NCBI GenBank assembly: GCA_900555435.1
Contig: USLH01000134.1
Coordinates: 1-6,119 of the forward strand
Reading direction: 5' to 3'
From: an uncultured Oscillospiraceae bacterium
GTDB lineage: Bacteria > Bacillota > Clostridia > Oscillospirales > Ruminococcaceae
Length of the DNA: 6,119 nt
Positions 3,882 to 6,119 of this stretch are shown here, in pieces (positions within the stretch are counted from its first letter, which is position 1; the number at the start of each line of letters is the position of its first letter). The notes below the pieces were generated by a model that did not search any database, had not been told where the DNA came from, and was given only the letters and a program-made list of their open reading frames with translations. The position numbers and the translations under genes are program-made.

Positions 3882-6119
3882 ATGGAAGGAAAGCTGCAGA
3901 TTGATGGGGTTTTCAGCCCTGTGGTGAACTTTGCGATGCAGCAGAATTACGTTCCGGTGATCCGGAAGCTGACGTTAAAAAACAAAAGCGAAGAGGCACT
4001 GGAGAATCTGAAAATCTCCGTTGTCGCTTCACCCGATTTTGCGGCGGAATGGCAGCGGGAGATCGCCGGCATCCCGGCAGGCGAAACGGCGGATCTGGGA
4101 GCAGTCCCCTTGACGCTTTTCCCGGAGTATCTCTATGCCCGGACGGAACGGGTGACGGGGATGCTGCGGATCACCGTTTCCTGCGGGGAGGAGCAGCTGG
4201 GTGAGAAGGTGCTGCCTTTAGAGATCCTCGCTTACGATCAGTGGAGCGGGACGCAGGTAATGCCGGAGATCGTCGCCGCCTTTATCACCCCTAACTATCC
4301 GTGGGTCGCACAGGTGGTAAGAAATGCCGCCGAGCTTTTGAAGCAATGGACGGGTTCCCCTTCCTTTACCGGCTATCAGAGCAAGAACCCTCATGGGGTG
4401 CGGCTGCAGATGGCGGCGATCTACGGTGCTCTGCAGCAGGAAAACATCATTTACCGCCCCTGCCCCGCCAGCTTTGAGAGCATGGGGCAGCGGGTCGCCA
4501 TGGCGGACAGCATTTCCACTTTGCGGCTGGGGAACTGCCTGGATCTGACGCTGCTTTATTGCAGTTGTCTGGAGGCGGTGGGGTTAAACCCGCTGGTTGT
4601 GTTTGAGAAGGGGCACGCCTATGCCGGCTGCTGGCTGGAAGAGGAGTGCTTCCCGGAGTGCGTACAGGACGACTGTTCCGTTTTGACCAAACGGACGGCG
4701 GAGGGGATCAACGAGATCGCCTTAGTGGAGTCCACCTGCATGGCGGCGGGGGAAACAGTCTCTTTTGACGGGGCGGAAGCCTTAGCGGAGCAGAACCTTG
4801 TCTGCAGCGGCGAGTTCCAGTTTTTAGTGGACGTAAAGCGCACCCGGGGCAGTGGCATCCGGCCTCTTCCCTTACGGAAAACGACGGTGGACGGGTTTAT
4901 TCCTTATGAGGAAGCAAAAAAAGAGGTCACGGCGGCGCCGGAGGTCCGGGAGGAAGCGGCGAAGCTCGTGGATGTGGATAGTGTTCCGGTCACCCGGCAG
5001 CAAATGTGGGAGCGGAAGCTCCTGGACTTGAGCCTTCGGAATATGCTGGTGAATTTCCGGGCGACCCGGAGCACTCTGCAGCTGATGGCGGACGATTTTG
5101 CAAAGCTGGAGGACGCTCTTTCCTCCGGCGCAGAGTTTCAGGTGCTGGGACGGCCGGAGGATTGGGAGGATCCCCTGCGGGATCAGAAGATCTATGAAAA
5201 GGAAAACCGCACCCCGGCGCTTACCCACCTGATCCGGACGGAGTTTGAAAATAAGCGGCTGCGGACGTATTTAAGAGAGGACGACGTGGCTCCGGCAATG
5301 ACCTATCTTTGCCGGCAGGCCCGGACGAGTTTGGAAGAGAACGGCTCCAACACCCTGTATCTGGCGCTGGGGTTTTTGAAATGGTACGAGTCAGAGGTCA
5401 GCGAGAAGGCAAGATATGCGCCGCTGGTGCTGCTGCCCATCGATATTGTGCGGAAATCCGCCCAAAAGGGGTATGTGATCCGTCTGCGGGAGGAAGAACC
5501 CCAGATGAACATTACCCTGCTCGAAATGCTGCGGCAGGATTTCGGGATGACCATCGGGGGGCTTGACCCCCTTCCCCGGGACGAAAAGGGGATCGATCTG
5601 AAAAAGGTCTTTTCCACCATGCGGCAGGCAGTGCTTTCCAAGGCCCGCTGGGATGTGGTGGAGATGACCTTTCTCGGGCTTTTCTCCTTCAGCCAGTTCA
5701 TCATGTGGAGCGACATCCGCAACCGGGCGGAGGATCTGAAGCGGAGCAAGATCGTCCGGAGCCTGATGTCCGGGAAGATGGAATGGGAGCCGGAGGCGGA
5801 TTTTCCGGATCCGGAAAAGTTGGACGAGGAATATTTCCCCGGCGACATCGCCGTTCCGATCGCAGCGGACGCTTCCCAGCTGGCGGCGATCTGCGCCGCC
5901 GGGAAGGGAAAGAGCTTCATCCTTCACGGGCCGCCGGGAACGGGCAAGACCATGCTCGCAAAGTGCATTCCCACCATCATGCCGGATATGACCTTTGAAG
6001 AGGCGCTCGCCTGTACGGAAATTCACTCCGTCATGGGCATGCTGCCCGCGGGCGAAGGGATTTTGACAAAGCGCCCCTTCCGCAGCCCGCACCACTCGGC
6101 CAGTGCCGCGGCTCTGGCT
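3882..6119 (+). CDS. DUF4011-type large helicase protein (partial), with an apparent ComM-like tail after Walker A
   Basis: The frame stays open for 746 codons to the window end, so the protein is 3'-truncated. Related proteins are very large (often well over 1,000 residues) and carry SF1 helicase motifs after DUF4011. Domains in order: a beta-rich region (about 1-120, YVPVIRKLTLKN); a transglutaminase-like region with C219 (GNCLD) and H245 (KGHAY), and E283 (VEST) as a possible third acidic residue; DUF4011 starting at W376 with its LLDLSLRN signature (380-387); and the lead-in to the ATPase (DASQLAAI, GKSFILH) ending in Walker A, G683-T690 (GPPGTGKT). The family normally continues KSQTI. 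Here residues 691-746 read as ComM/YifB (MLAKCIPTIMPDMTFEEAL, IHSVMGMLPAGEG, KRPFRSPHHS). So the DUF4011 part is confident, while the tail is either a misjoin, a recombination or a true fusion. The gene has its own promoter. Substrate and role are not known. A nucleic-acid helicase or defence role is only inferred from relatives. Confidence 0.85.
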   Translation, partial: MEGKLQIDGVFSPVVNFAMQQNYVPVIRKLTLKNKSEEALENLKISVVASPDFAAEWQREIAGIPAGETADLGAVPLTLFPEYLYARTERVTGMLRITVSCGEEQLGEKVLPLEILAYDQWSGTQVMPEIVAAFITPNYPWVAQVVRNAAELLKQWTGSPSFTGYQSKNPHGVRLQMAAIYGALQQENIIYRPCPASFESMGQRVAMADSISTLRLGNCLDLTLLYCSCLEAVGLNPLVVFEKGHAYAGCWLEEECFPECVQDDCSVLTKRTAEGINEIALVESTCMAAGETVSFDGAEALAEQNLVCSGEFQFLVDVKRTRGSGIRPLPLRKTTVDGFIPYEEAKKEVTAAPEVREEAAKLVDVDSVPVTRQQMWERKLLDLSLRNMLVNFRATRSTLQLMADDFAKLEDALSSGAEFQVLGRPEDWEDPLRDQKIYEKENRTPALTHLIRTEFENKRLRTYLREDDVAPAMTYLCRQARTSLEENGSNTLYLALGFLKWYESEVSEKARYAPLVLLPIDIVRKSAQKGYVIRLREEEPQMNITLLEMLRQDFGMTIGGLDPLPRDEKGIDLKKVFSTMRQAVLSKARWDVVEMTFLGLFSFSQFIMWSDIRNRAEDLKRSKIVRSLMSGKMEWEPEADFPDPEKLDEEYFPGDIAVPIAADASQLAAICAAGKGKSFILHGPPGTGKTMLAKCIPTIMPDMTFEEALACTEIHSVMGMLPAGEGILTKRPFRSPHHSASAAALA
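5928..6119 (+). other. ComM/YifB (Mg-chelatase-like AAA+) segment joined in frame to the DUF4011 protein
   Basis: The last 64 codons read GPPGTGKTMLAK, then TFEEALACTEIHSV, then TKRPFRSPHHSASAAAL. This is the Walker A region and the segment after it in ComM/YifB proteins, which are hexameric DNA-branch-migration helicases of natural transformation. The expected ComM lead-in (of the HNLLLIGPPG kind) is absent, and the DUF4011 lead-in GKSFILHGPPG is present instead. The switch lies within 5925-5951, where both families share GPPGTGK. Both arginines after the switch use CGC, whereas CGG predominates before it, but two codons are weak evidence. Confidence 0.8.

Noticed and set aside
3882..5924. 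Known named anti-phage system built on the DUF4011 protein
   Set aside because: Only the N-terminal part is visible and no partner nuclease, methylase or mobile-element gene lies nearby, so no system can be named.
5303..6095. Long - strand frames opposite the DUF4011 gene
   Set aside because: They are shadows of the GC-rich coding strand and resemble no known protein family.

Overview
The window looks like chromosomal DNA from a low-GC-lineage Gram-positive bacterium (Bacillota, probably class Clostridia). Its coding regions are fairly GC-rich and its intergenic regions AT-rich. The lineage call rests on textbook sigma-A promoters with extended -10 elements, strong AGGAG ribosome binding sites, a TM-LysM-G5-M23 wall hydrolase of a type common in Clostridia, and sites matching the WalR (YycF) consensus. 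All three genes lie on the + strand and each has its own promoter. There is no RNA gene, CRISPR array or insertion sequence.

Layout. (1) 31-1531: a sigma-A promoter drives a HemW-family radical SAM protein. The open frame begins 115 codons before the normal HemW start and encodes a signal-peptide-like segment plus a second membrane segment. An internal ATG at 437 has its own good ribosome binding site and gives a normal-length HemW. A polypurine/polypyrimidine stretch just before it can form mutually exclusive RNA hairpins. (2) 1532-1801: a 270-base regulatory region with two perfect WalR-type direct repeats, one degenerate copy, a small dyad and an extended -10 promoter. (3) 1802-3577: a membrane-anchored M23 endopeptidase with LysM and G5 domains, followed by a strong intrinsic terminator at 3615-3647. 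(4) 3648-3881: an intergenic region with a third sigma-A promoter and a leader hairpin. (5) 3882 to the window end: the N-terminal 746 codons of a very large DUF4011-type helicase protein (N-terminal sandwich-like region, transglutaminase-like region, DUF4011, then Walker A).

Two results stand out. First, the predicted WalR control of the M23 hydrolase fits the known wall-homeostasis role of WalKR, with one site placed just after the -10 and another well upstream. Second, the DUF4011 protein changes identity at its Walker A motif. Upstream it reads as a DUF4011/SF1 helicase; from the lysine of GPPGTGK onward it reads as the ComM/YifB (Mg-chelatase-like AAA+) family. The two families share this motif, so a misassembly or a homology-driven recombination there is more likely than a new functional fusion. 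The join lies only about 170 bases from the window end.

The three genes do not form an operon or an obvious shared pathway: one is a heme chaperone, one a wall hydrolase, and one a helicase-like protein of unknown function.
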